Part shown: one piece after another, positions 1 through 13,400 of the stretch
How the letters are laid out: each line of letters begins with the position of its first letter
Position numbering within the stretch: position 1 is the first letter of the stretch
Assembly: GCA_933228675.1 (NCBI GenBank)
Contig: OW121743.1
Span: 116,816,542-116,880,541 of the forward strand
Direction: 5' to 3'
Source of the DNA: Stomorhina lunata
Lineage: Eukaryota > Arthropoda > Insecta > Diptera > Rhiniidae
DNA: 64,000 bases
Notes under the pieces: model-generated
Seen by the model: the letters and a program-made list of their open reading frames with translations, nothing else
Databases searched by the model: none
What the model was told of the DNA's origin: nothing
Program-made: the position numbers and the translations under genes

Positions 1-410
1 TTTGGATGTTAACAGAGTTGGTTGGTGCCGCTTTGCTGAAGAAAAGACAACAAAAAAATAGGCAAGAAACAAATTAAAATAAAATTTATAGCAACAAAAT
101 ACATATTTCGAGAGAACAATGAAATATAATCTCAAACATTGTTGCCACGACACTATTACTTTTGTAAACATTGGAAATATGAAAAAATTTTTGATAAAAA
201 AATTTCTATAGAAAAATTTTTGATAAGTAATTTTCCAAAGACAAATTTTTGATAAGAAATTTTACATAGAAAAATTTTTGATAAAGTAATTTGCTATAGA
301 AAAATTTTTGTAAGAAAAATTTTCTGTAAAAAAATTTTTGATAAAAAAATTTTCTATAGAAAAAAATTTTTGATAAAAAGTACCTTTGAAGTACCATAAG
401 TTTTTTTTTA
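1..410 (+). repeat. Partial copy of minisatellite-bearing element, type A
   Basis: Positions 1-180 repeat the head also present at 5116-5300 (shared landmarks GATGTTAACAGAG, TTGGTTGGTGCCGCTTTG, TTGCCACGACACTATTA). Positions 185-400 are about seven copies of the 29-31 bp AAAATTTTTGATAAAAAAATTTTCTATAG unit. The copy is cut at the window edge. It lies just upstream of the inaE first coding exon. Confidence 0.75.
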
Positions 411-439
411 ATTTTTGGTGAAAATCTCAAGATTAAGCA

Positions 440-750
440 ATCAATCTCATCATTAAGCAGTAAAATTTACTGATTACTGAATTTATGTTGAGTATTCAGC
501 AAAGTTTACTGATTACTGAAACTATTTTTAGTAATTAGTTAAATTAACTGATTACTGATTTATTTTTCAGTATTCAGTAAACTTTACTGTTTACTGAATT
601 TTTTTAGTAATCAGTAAAATTTACTGAAATTTCTTGTCAATCAGTAAAATTTACTGAATACTGTTTTTTCAGTAATCAGTAAAATTTACTGAATACTGAT
701 TTTTCTTTTTAGTAATCAGTAAACATTTACTGATTACCGAAACGCTTACT
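440..750. repeat. Degenerate repeat of palindromic AGTAAAATTTACT motifs
   Basis: Roughly six units of 45-55 bp, each built on TCAGTAAAATTTACTGA, itself a perfect palindrome, followed by TACTG and a T-run. Units vary in length and have drifted. Confidence 0.7.
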
Positions 751-893
751 GCTGTAAAAAAATAATGCAGTATGCCAATGTATGATTGGGAGTTGATTCA
801 GCTAAATCGGAACTTTTTCTATTCTCCAGGAAATACAAGACACCAAAGCTCACACTCCCCAAGCAAGACCGGTTTGAACTCTAGTTTGACTAC

Positions 894-1160
894 TAGAGCG
901 GTTCACCAACGGTTCATACAAACAAAATTGTCAAGGATTAAAGATAATCTGAAAACAATATTAAAAAAAATGTTTGTATTTGTTTGTCACGCCTACAAAT
1001 ACCGCCCTTTTAGTATTTTGTTTACTGTGTCGCTGATTGGACTAAAAGATCATAACATTTTATATATCGGCGTTCACGGCTCTGTAAGGGCAACATTTCT
1101 ATGTGTGATCGTTTTTTACTAACAGGGCCCTTACGGAGCCGTGAACACCGATATATAACC
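894..1160. mobile_element. Truncated TA-target MITE plus a 31-bp-arm hairpin
   Basis: TAGAGCGGTTC at 894 is the terminus of the family seen complete at 22684-22953. Positions 985-1035 (GTCACGCCTACAAATACC onward) match that copy in reverse orientation. The right end is replaced by a hairpin at about 1062-1158 whose arms read TATCGGCGTTCACGGCTC and its near-complement. It lies upstream of the inaE coding start and probably inside its 5' intron. Confidence 0.6.
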
Positions 1161-1445
1161 AAAAATATAGACTAAAACACAGACTTACAAATAATTTAAG
1201 ACACTGACCAAGACATAGACTAAAAATGCGATGACATGTCTTCCTGGAATTAAGATTTTGATAATTCTGATAGCAAGGAATATCGGGTTTTAGCTACTAT
1301 ATGTAGTATAGAAAGTTAACCCCATTTTTACCCCAACTAAATGCGTGTATTGGAAAAGAATTTGAATCTTTTATCTCTGAGAGCTATTTTTTAAATTAAT
1401 GAAAAACTTAATAAAAATTAAATATTTTTTTTTATTATTTTCCAG

Positions 1446-4400
1446 ATGCCCGGACTTGTTGTTTTTAGAAGACGCTGGTCGGTAGGCTCAGATGATCTAG
1501 TAGTGCCTGGAGCATTCCTAGTAACCATACATTTTGTATGGTAAGTTTTAAAAAAAAATCCGATAACTTAAAATATTTTAAACTTTATTCTTCTTTCATT
1601 TGCATATTAAACAGCGTGATAACTGAAATTGTATCGTTGGCAATTTTTGATTACGATACCAGCGTTTTAGATATTAAATTACTATTTTATCATCAAATTG
1701 GTTATTTGGCTATATTATGTGGTAAGTGAGTCAGTCAGTCAATCAATCAAATGGTACAAGTACAATCAATACCAAAACCACAAATCAATTTCGAACTATT
1801 TATGATTTCGATTCAGATAAATAAAACTAATAACAATATTTTTATTGCGTTATTGCAGTTTCATTATTTATAGAAATTGGCATCTGTGTGATATCCATGC
1901 GCGGCAGCATATTGGACTCAGATGCCAGAGAATCAATAAATATATGGATTTATATTAAAACGGGTAAATTATCTAATCATGGCTTTTACTCGTATTTATC
2001 TGCTATTTATTAAAATAAATGTATTTTTCAACTTTCAAATATTACAGTGGTAATGTTATTCGACATTGCCTGGTTAATCATGGGTACAATATGGCTTTCC
2101 AACTATTATTTAGAGTCATCAATGGTTATAGCAGAGAAAAAAGTATTTTTCGGTGAGTTTGAAAATATTATCATCATTATCAACTTATGGAAATTTGTTA
2201 ATTTTAAAAATTTTCTTTTAAATATTTTCTTTAGCAATTATCATCTCAAATTGGACTCTGCTATGTATTACATTGATAACCATTTGGTGTACCTTTGATG
2301 CGGCTGGTCGCTCTTGGGTTAAAATGAAGAAATACCAAAGATCAATGCGTGAGACGGAGTCACGTTTCAATTATAAACGCAGTAATAGCATGAATCGAAA
2401 TTGGCGTCAAAGGTGAGTTAAATAAAGACTCATACAAGAACTAAGACATAGACTAAAGCATAGACTAAGTCATAGACTAAGACATAGACTAAGACATAGA
2501 CTAAGACATAGACTAAGACATAGACTAAGACATAGACTAAGACATAGACTAAGACATAGACTAAGACATAGACTAAGACATAGACTACGACATAGACTAA
2601 GACATAGACTTAGACATAGACTAAGACATAGTCTAAGACATAGACTAAGACATAGACTAAGACATAGACTAAGACATAGACTTAGACATAGACTAAGACA
2701 TAGACTAAGACATAGACTAAGACATAGACTAAGACATAGACTAAGACATAGACTAAGACATAGACTAAGACATAGACTAAGACATAGACTAAGACATAGA
2801 CTAAGACATAGTCTAAGACATAGACTAAGACATAGACTATATGTGGACTGATTTCAAAAAATCAAAAAAGTGTCTTTTCAGTTGTTTCCTAAATGAGGAC
2901 CATTTAGCACAAAATTTAAAATATGAATTTATATTTGCAAAGTGGCTTTTGAAAGTAAAGGGCGCAATTTTACAGATAAATTTATGAAATTTGGAACAAA
3001 AATATAGGATATAAAATTCTTAATAAATAAATTCTCTCTCTCCTTTTCAGAAAAGTCATACGCGCCTATCAAGACAGTTGGGATCATCGTTGCCGCTTAC
3101 TCTTTTGCTGTATGGGCTCATCGGAACGTAATCGTAATTCGTTTACGGATATAGCGCGACTACTCAGCGACTTCTTTCGGGAACTCGATGTCGTACCATC
3201 AGATGTTGTCGCCGGTTTAGTGTTATTGCGTAAATTTCAACGGCTGGAACGTGAGGCAATTGTTAGGCAGCGCAAAAATGGTACCTATGAATTTCTAAGC
3301 GGTGCTCCCATAACAGAAAGAACACAATTTTTGGCCTTAAATGATGCAAAAAATTATGATTTCTTTCAAACGGTTATACACTATATGTACTATGCCCAGG
3401 GGGCATATGGTTGGCCCATGTACTTTATGATAAATCGTTCGAAAATGTATAATTTAATACCGGAATTGAAGTAAGTTCTTCTTTTTTATTTTTTATAAAT
3501 GTAAATTTTAAATGAAACCTTTTTTATATTTCAGATGTTTCGGCTGTTGTTTCAATCCCTCCACTGATGCGGAAATCATTCAGGACAATTGTTGCTATTG
3601 CAATTATGCGGCCTTAAAGAAAACTTTACAAATTGGCGATATTGAAATTGTCTATGTCACCTTTCATGTGGATGTGGGCGAAACACCCTTTTTCGTGGCC
3701 ATTGATTATACCCAAAAGAAAATTGTTGTCAGCATACGTGGTACCTTGAGTATGCAAGATATTTTGACGGATCTAAATGCCGAGGCTGAAGTGTTACCTT
3801 TGAATCCGCCCCGTGATGATTGGTTGGGTCATAAGGGAATGGTTCAAGCGGCAATTTATATACGTAACAAACTAGAAGAGGAAAATATCATACGGAATGC
3901 TCTCAACAAGAATCTCGAACGTAATACACACACGTTCGGTCTAGTATTAGTGGGTCATTCGTTGGGTGCTGGCGCTGCCGCCATATTGGCGATATTAATG
4001 AAAGCCGACTATCCAACATTAGAGTGTTTTGCCTATTCTCCGCCCGGTGGTCTATTAAGGTAATATAACAAAAATGTGATTAGTTTAGTCACACTTTTTG
4101 AATTTTTGCGCTTGCGATAAGAATTCAATTATAAATCAGCAAATCACTTGCTTTTGGTCTTATCGATTCAGACCTACACTAAACGTATATTTATAAAACC
4201 ACAATAGATGGATCATAAAAATTTCATTACATTATGAAAATGTTTCAACGGGTATTAAATCTAGCGATTAGATAAGTTTTTCTATAATCAATTAATTACA
4301 AACTAAAAATAACATTTCTTTTGGAAAAAATTGCATTATCTCACTGTCAGTCATATGTTAAGTAGTAAAAACCCCTAAATTTTTATTGTTTTTACATATG

Positions 4401-7400
4401 AACTTGCAATTTTGTATAATCACGTGTGATAAATAAATTGTAAATTATCTTTTAACAGTATGCCAGCTGTAGAGTACTCAAAAAGATTTATCACATCGGT
4501 GGTCTTGGGCAAAGATGTTGTACCTCGCATTGGTTTATACCAAATGGAAGCTCTTAGAGCCGATCTCATTAATGCTATACAACGCAGTATAGATCCTAAG
4601 GTATCATATTTATAACAGTTTGAAATTTGTTAAAATTATTTGAAAATCGTTTCGTTTCTTTCAGTGGAAAACTATATCCTGTTCAATGATATGCTGTTGT
4701 TGTGGACCTGAACCAAAGTCTGTAGTAGAAATGTCTGTTAAGGATACTCGCATTAATAAGTACCAAGAAGTAAGTAAAAAGGTTTTTAAAATAACGTTTA
4801 AGAACACGAGCAAGAAATTTCTTATTCAAGCTTCCAATGCGTGGATCGATTTGCAACAATAGAATAAGTTTATTTTTAATGCTTAGGGACAAATACAGGG
4901 TGTGTTAATATGAGGTTAGGAAGTAAATTGGCTGATGAAATGTCTGAAGAATTAAACTGTCATCCGGCGGTAGGTCTGATTTACTTCCTAACCTCTAATT
5001 TGATAAGAACAGGAATAGACAGCACATACAACCAGTAGCCGACGAATACTTTTAATTTTCGTAAGCACCACGATCATTAATAAAACTCGTGAAAATGAAT
5101 ATTAAAATTCAGTTGGATTTTGGATGTTAACAGAGAGTTGGTTGGTGCCGCTTTGTTAAAGAAAAGACAAAAACAAAATATGCAAGAAACAAATCAAAAT
5201 CCAATTTAAAGCAACAAAATGGTTCGAGAGAACAAAGAAATATAATCTCGATTGTTGCCACGACACTATTATTTTTGTACACATTGGGAATATTTTTGTA
5301 AATACAGAAATAAATTCAAATATTAAACAATTTTAGATTTTTATATTTTTTTGGATATTTTCGATCCAAACATTTTTTATAGAAAAATTTTTAATAAAAA
5401 TATTTTTAAGATATTTTCGATTCAAACATTTTTTTATAGTAAAATTTTTAATAAAAATATTTTTCATTGAAAAATTGTTCGATAAAAATTAGATTTTATA
5501 GAAAATTTTTTGATAAAAAAAAATTTTCTGTAAAAATGTTCGATAAAAATATTTTTATATTAAAAAATTTTCAAATCTACTGTAAAAAAATTTTTGATAA
5601 AAAAAATTTTCTATAGAAAAATGTTTGATAAAAAAATTTTCTATAAAAAAAATTTTGTTAAAAAAATTTTCTATAGAAAAATTTTTGATAAAAAATTGTT
5701 TATAGAAAAATTTTTGATAAAAAATTTTTGATAAAAAAATTTTCTATACAAAAATTTTTGATAAAAAAATTTTCTATAGAAAAATTTTTGATAACAAATT
5801 TTTCAAAAAATAACAATAGTCGGGATGTAAATATTATTCAAAAAGAAGAGTATTCGCATTTAATTCCAAATCTGTTATATTTATTTATTAATGTAACAGA
5901 CCAATTTATTAATAAAAAAGCCAAAAAATGTTTGCGGAGAAACCAAATTCCTCGACGCGTTTCGATGGTTGGTTAAGCCATCTCTTCAGGAGGATTATCC
6001 CCAATTTAGACAGATCGAAAACCTCGCATTATTACTAAATTTACAAACAAAACTTTTAAGAATTACGTTCGTAAACCATAAGTAAAAGCGTAGATTATCG
6101 ACTGAACAAAAACAAAAAGAAAAAAAATTTTTTGTTAAAAAACTTTTCTATAGAAAAATTTTTGATAAAAAAATTTTGTAACGAAACATTTTTGATAAAA
6201 AAATTTTCTGTAGAAACATTTTTGATAAAAAAATTTTCTATAGAAACATTTTTGATAAAAAAATTTTCTATAGACAAATTTTTGATAAAAAAAAAATTCT
6301 ATAGAAACATTTTTGATAAAAAAAAATGGAGTAGAAAACTTTTTCCTTTTAAAACTACACATTCTATAGAAAAATTTTTGATAAAGAATTTTTTTGTAAA
6401 AAAATTTTTGATGAAAAAATTTTCTATAGAAAATCTAAATAAAAAAATATTCTATAGAAAATTTTTGGTAAAAAATTTTTCTATAGACAAATTTTTGATA
6501 AAAAAATTTTCTATAGACAAATTTAAAAAAAAATTTCTAAAAACAAATTTTTGATAAAAAAAATTTTCAATAGAGAAACACTTTTGATAAAAAAATTTCC
6601 TATAGAAACATTTTTGATAAAAAAAAATGGAGTAGAATTCTTTTTCTTTTTAAAACTACACATTCTATAGAAAAATTTTTGATAAAGAATTTTTTTGTAA
6701 AAAAAATTTTGATAAAAAAATTTTCTATACAAAAATTTTTGATAAAAAAATTTTCTATAGAAAATTTTGATAAAAAAAAATTTCTACATAAAAATTTTTG
6801 ATAAAAAAATTTTCTATAGACAAATTTTTGATAAAAAAATTTTCTATAGACTAATTTTTGATAAAAAAAAAATTTTCTAGAAACATTTTCGATAAAAAAA
6901 ATGGAGTAGAATTCTTTTTCTTTTTAAAACTACACATTCTATAGAAAAATTTTTGATAAAGAATTTTTTTGTAAAAAAAATTTTGATAAAAAAATTTTCT
7001 ATACAAAAATTTTTGATAAAAAAATTTTCTATAGAAAATTTTGATAAAAAAAATTTCTATAGAAAAATTTTTGATAAAAAAATTTTCTATAGACAAATTT
7101 TTGATAAAAAAATTTTCTATAGACTAATTTTTGATAAAAAAAAAATTTTCTAGAAACATTTTTGATAAAAAAAAAATGGAGTAGAATTCGTTTTCTTTTT
7201 AAAACTACACATTCTATAGAAAAATTTTTGATGAAGAATTTTTTGTAAAAAAAATTTTGATAAAAAAATTTTCTGTACAAAAATGTTTGATAAAAAAATT
7301 TTCTATAGAAAATTTTGATAAAAAAAATTTCTATATAAAAATTTTTGATAAAAAAAATTTTCTATAGACAAATTTTTGATAAAAAAATTTTCTATAGACT

Positions 7401-10400
7401 AATTTTTGATAAAAAAAAATTTTCTAGAAACATTTTTGATAAAAAAAAAAATGGAGTAGAAACTTTTTCTTTTTAAAACTACACATTCTATAGAAACATT
7501 TTTGATAAAGAATTTTTTTGTAAAAAAATTTTTGATAAAAAAAATTTCTAAACAAAAATTTTTGATAAAAAAGTTTTCGATACAAAAATTGTTGATAAAA
7601 AAATTTTCTATACAAAAATTGTTGATAAAAAAAATTTTCTATAGAAAATTTTGATAAAATTATTTTCTATAGACAAATTTTTGATAAAAAAAATTTTCTT
7701 AGACAAATTTTTGATAAAAAAAATTTTCAATAGAGAAACACTTTTGATAAAAAAATTTTCTATAGACAAATTGTTGATAAAAAAATTTTCTATAGACAAA
7801 TTTTTGATAAAAAAAATTTTCTATAGAAACGTTTTTGATAAAAAAAATGGAGTAGAAAACTTTTTCTTTTTAAAACTACACATTGAAAAAATACCTATTT
7901 TAGTTAAAAGTATAAAAAACGGCAACTCTGCCGACTATTTTTTTGTTGTTCTCTTTGCGCCGACTCGTGGATAAGAAGACGTAAGGCTAGAAAACGAAAT
8001 AAGAAATAAAAGACTTAAGTCAGAGTAGAAGACAAGATTTCTATGAAGTAAAAAATGGAATAATTTTTATTTTCAGGAACGCGATTCAGCGCGATCGGCC
8101 AGTACTCATCCCAATGATAGTACCATAGCGTTAACAATACACCAACCTCTATATCCACCAGGACGTATAATTCATATAGTACGTCATCATCCCAGAGCTG
8201 ACGAGTGAGTATTAAAAATAAACTTTTTTCCATTCTACACAAATTTTTATGCAATTTCAGTTAATTTTTTAAAATAACGCTTATTAAAAAAAAAGCTGCA
8301 GCAAAAAAAAAAATCTTTTAATTTGCTTTTGTTAAAAATTATTTTAAATTTAAAAACATATCCGTATCTATATCTTAATGCTATTAAAATTAAAACTTTT
8401 GCTAAATAATTTTAATTTTACAGGAAAAAATATGACAGAGGTTGGAGGTAGGACTATATGGTTACAAACATTAAATATATATATATATTTTTTTTAATGT
8501 ATTGGACCTATTTTTTAACTTTTCCTACTCATTTTAATTAAATCATAGTCCTTTGTTAATTTAAATTTTTACCCCAAGAATCAGAGAGAGAAAAAAAGAA
8601 AATTTTCAGAATATATCTGCATGGTTTTTGTTCTTAGGCCAGTTTTGTAATCAGTTTTAATGCATGCTGTCCTTTTGTTGTTGGGAATTAGTTACTTAAT
8701 GCATTACATTGTAATGCTAGGTCATTACACTTGACATTACTTGGTGGTTTCAACCAAAATCTGGATGTTTTGATTTAGTTCTTGTTTTTTCACATTGAAC
8801 AGATATCAGAAAAATAATATTTTGGGTAGAATCATTGTTATGGACCATAATATCAGTAAAACTTTGTTTTTTAAAGGGTTTAAATTCTTAACCTGCATTA
8901 AATTTTATATCTGCATGATAAGTGTCTTTTAAATTGTTATAACAATTGTGTTAACCTTTATGTGTTTTTTGTTAATTAAAAAAAGAATGACTAATGAATA
9001 ATAATTAAAATCTTTACTTCTCACTTTCATTTATTTTTCCAGAAATGTTTTAAAAAGTCGTGAACCCGTTTATCAGGCGATTTGGGCTGATTGTGTTGAT
9101 TTCGATGAGGTTCTTATATCGCCGGTAATGCTACAAGATCATATGCCAGACAAAGTACTGGCTGCTCTAAAAAAGGTAATTTCCGTTGCTGGAGATGACA
9201 ATACCTCTCTGAATAGTACATACAATTTAAATTCGAATGCGCACTTAACCGAAAACTCTGAATATATTTAAGAGGAAATAGAAAATCAAAGAATATATGT
9301 ATTTAAGGATCATGAAATGCTTTAATTGCCTAGATCTGTAATGGAAATTAGAATAAGAAAATATATGCACAGCAACAACATTGCCTATCACATGTTGTAG
9401 TAGTCGTAAAAGGGCACCACTGCTCTAGTTAGGCCATCCATTGTCACTTTCATAACATAAGTAAAGTAAAGTAAAACGTATTTGTAATTATTTACTTAAT
9501 AGTTTAAATTTACTTGTTAAGCGTAATTTGTATTACATATTATTTATTTATTTAATTACATTTGTTATAATTTAAGCTTCTTTTATATGTATGTGTTTTT
9601 TTTTATTATTTATTTTTTTGTATTTGTACTTAAATGTAAATTTCTTATTTCTTTAGTTCGTAATTAAGTTCTACATTTTAATTTGTTATTGTCATAGTTT
9701 AAGACATTAAAAAAAGAAAGTCTGATAATAAATATTTTTTTATTATATATAATTTTTAAATGCATATTTTGTTGTTTTTTTTTGCTATTTTTTCTTTACT
9801 TTTAATTTGATTTTTTTTTTTTCTTTAGACAAAAAAATGAATGTAGCATGAATATGGCTACTTCAAATGAAAAGTTCAGCGATAAAAAATTTAAAAGTGC
9901 AAAGACAGATTCAATGATACCTAGACCTCAAAGGTAGAATGTGGACCAATTAAACTACTCAACACCTAAAATTAATATTATATTGAACTGTTTTTTATAC
10001 GTTTTTCCTAATACCAAAATTTTCGGCAGCTAGGATTAAATGCGGACCGAAAGTCTCAAAATTGTGTATCGGTGCAACGAAGTTCGCTTCAAACTGTTCG
10101 CACACAACTTGCACTAAACAAACCAGTTTTGATGCTTAAGAACAGTCGCAAAACGAGTCAGACTCGTGATAATCATGTTAGGCACAGAAATTGTACGACG
10201 AGCAGCGTTACCGTTATGCGACTAAAGTCGCAATTTGCGACTTTTTCAGGTGGCCTGCGACGCAACCTGCAACTTTTCTTCTATGGCCCTTTTTTGCTAC
10301 TTTTTTGAATTGTGTGCGACTTTTGACACCTTTTTACAAAATTATTTAAAATTTTTATTTTTAGCCCATATTCAATATCTCAACTAAAATTCCCTTAAAT

Positions 10401-13400
10401 GATTTTAACTTAAGTATAAATACCCTCACTTTGAGAAGTCTTTTTGTACAATAAAAAACTAAAACAAATAAATTTTGGCGTCAGAGCCGATAGCTTTTCG
10501 ACAACTCCCGCATAGTTACGTACAAAAATATTGGTTTTGTTCGTTTGTCATTATTTCATTAATATTTTACATTTTGTAGTTCGAGTAAAAAGAAAGAGTA
10601 TAGTATGAAACACAATTGGAACGAACGACCAATTTTTCGGAACGAATATTCGTCGTTAGAAATAGAACATATGGGCTTATATGAGTGTGCTCACAATTGA
10701 TGCGTACGACGAAATTCGTCGTGCGTATCAAACAGTGCGATAGGTTTATTTCCATTTCATACGCAGACGAACCACAGTGGTTTACGGACGCTTTTTTTTG
10801 GAAATAATTCTTTAACTTTTGAACGACTGGAGATATTTGAATGAAATTTGACATGGTGATAGTCAAGGAGTATTCGAGTTGGTTTTTAAAAGCACTGGTC
10901 CATGAGGGGTCGGGAGAGTGATTGATGGACCTTCAAAGTTGGTCACCTCGGGTGTTCGACTTTTTTAAAAATTCGCCAAAAATCCATTTATGTATGGATT
11001 GAAAAGAAATTTTAAACTTAAGTTGTCCTTGAGAAGATCTACAAAAAATACGCTTAAATGTGTAGGTTATCTCCTTTGGATTTCGAGATATTTGGGTAAA
11101 AAGGAATTTTTAGGTTGATTTTTTACCTCTTTTTTTAAGCTTTTTTTGATCTGGTGGACGCATCTGAGGACCAAAAATTTTTTAAGAATATTCTTTAAAT
11201 TTGTAATAAAATTCTGAATAATTTTTGTGCAAGTTAGTTATAGAAATCTTCTTTTGTTTAAAAGTTAAAAATATTCAAAGTTGAAACTTACAAAAAATTT
11301 CGCTTTTTTTTTAGTTTTTCCCCAAAAGATAGCTATATTTTTTCACTAATAAAAAAATATTTTCTTAAGAAACATAAAAAGATTTTTAAAGTTTTTAAAA
11401 GAAAACATAATGAGAATGCGTATAAAACAAATTTCTTGCTAATTGGACTTTTGGTCCTCGCACATGTCCTCTCCAAAAAATGGCAATTTGTAAAAAAAAA
11501 ATTAGTTTAAACAAAAATTTCTCAAAAGGCAAAGCACCGATTTGAAAAAAATTATAATGTTCATATTTTCCAATATATCTGTTATTGATTAGAAAAGTTT
11601 TTTCTGAAACGCGCTGCAAATAGAGACAGTGTTGCCATATTTGTAAAAAAACTCATTTTTTGAAACACCTTTTTCCCCAGTTGGGAATTGGGGAATTTTT
11701 AAGTTAAAATTGGGAATTTTTTTTAGTCTATTGCTTTTACATCTTATTGGTCTACATTACTACAAAATTTCATTGTAATATCTTTATCCATGTCATTTCC
11801 ACAGAATATCAAAGATTAAAAATATTTTCCTTAAAAAAGCAGAAAAACAATTTTTTTTTGTTTTACGATACAAAGTGTAAAAAAAGTAACGCACTTAAAA
11901 AAAACTTTTACTTAGTGCTAATCTCCTAGTCTTTCCCGATCTAATGATACTAAACATGTATATAAAGCATTAATACCGAGTCTTAAAAAACTCTGAAAAC
12001 TTTGGCCCCCGTAGCATTTTTACACTGTTTATTTAAATATAAGTGATGAATTTGTGCATATAAAATTAATAATCATACTCAAATATTTCACTATAAGATG
12101 ACAATGATCCTTCGATAACAAACAAATATTTTTTTATTTTTTTAAAGAAAATATCATGAGGATTTATGAAATATCAAAATGTAAATAATTTGTACTTATA
12201 TTAAAAGGTGAAATACATTTTATTGAAGTATTTGTAGTTAAAGTTTAAACTTACAGTTTTTATTACATACATATTTATATAAAAGTAGTTATTTACTTAA
12301 TTTTTATTTTCAGTAAAATAATCAGTACAATCTATTATATCAAGAACCTCTTCCAGGTGTTCGTTTTCAGAAGTTTTTGTATAACTGCTCCACCATTTCT
12401 TTCTTATCGTTGATAGAGCAGGATCAGAAGACAACAAGAGATAATTTATTAGATCCTGATTTTGCGATTTTCTTGAGCATTTTCTGGTATTAAATAGTTG
12501 GATATACTTGAAATCTGAATTCCGCGCTTCCTGGGCCTCTTCTGTCAGTTCACCAAGTGGGAGAAGATTTGATTCAATTATTTCACGACCATGTTGAAGG
12601 ACTTTATGAACTGTTGGTGTAATTTCTTTCCAGTGATACAAATGTCGTATACGAGTTAACGCGTTGAGGGCATAGCAATGAAATTTTTCAGCATTTATTT
12701 GATATTTGCTATTTATTGCCGATAATATTACGTAACATTTACGAAGAACTTCCTCATCAATTCCAGTAATCTTTGAAGTTGTTTCATAATTTTCAAAGAA
12801 TCGCCTGGCCGTATTACCATCGTTTGTACTGCCATATCCTACAAGTGGTTTGTCTATGTTTAGACCCGTCATAGTTTTGAATTCTTCCTGAATCCTTTTT
12901 TTTCACTGGATCTCATTTCAATCAGTTCCTTATTATTTCTCACGGATTTTAGCTGATTATCAGGTATATTCCTATATTTCAGATCATATGCTATATGTAG
13001 CATAAATTCTAAAAATCGGATACGTGCATGTAGGGGCGATATACCAAATTCCAGAACCTCTTGATTAATTGCAGTACTAGCTGATGCATCTTCTGAAGTT
13101 TGTAGAAATTCCGATTTCTTCTTTCCGCATAATGAGCATTTCCAAGTTGAATGGGTTTCCGTTATAGCGTTGCTTACTTTTCCATCTATCATTGTCAATT
13201 GAAGCTCAAAATTTACATTAATCAAATATCCATGTATGTCTATGCAGACTGGACTCAAATTGTCTATTGAATATTTGATATCATCAACCCAATTTTTTGT
13301 GCTTGCTGCATTTTCTTTTAAATATTCGAATCTGATCGGTCTGCAAAATGCCTTTGATCCTTGAGATGTGTTAACCCACACATATTCAGTACGCTCTTTT

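Noticed and set aside
772..1122. 116-codon plus-strand frame upstream of inaE
   Set aside because: It runs through MITE and hairpin sequence and has no protein family features.
10773..10810. A full recombination signal with RAG-type nonamer
   Set aside because: The heptamer CACAGTG is exact, but neither 12- nor 23-bp spacing leads to a convincing ACAAAAACC-like nonamer.
11747..11929. A 60-codon frame found identically at 15148-15330, considered as a conserved peptide
   Set aside because: It is identical only because both lie in the mirrored Transib arms; composition is plain AT-rich and no start context or family supports it.
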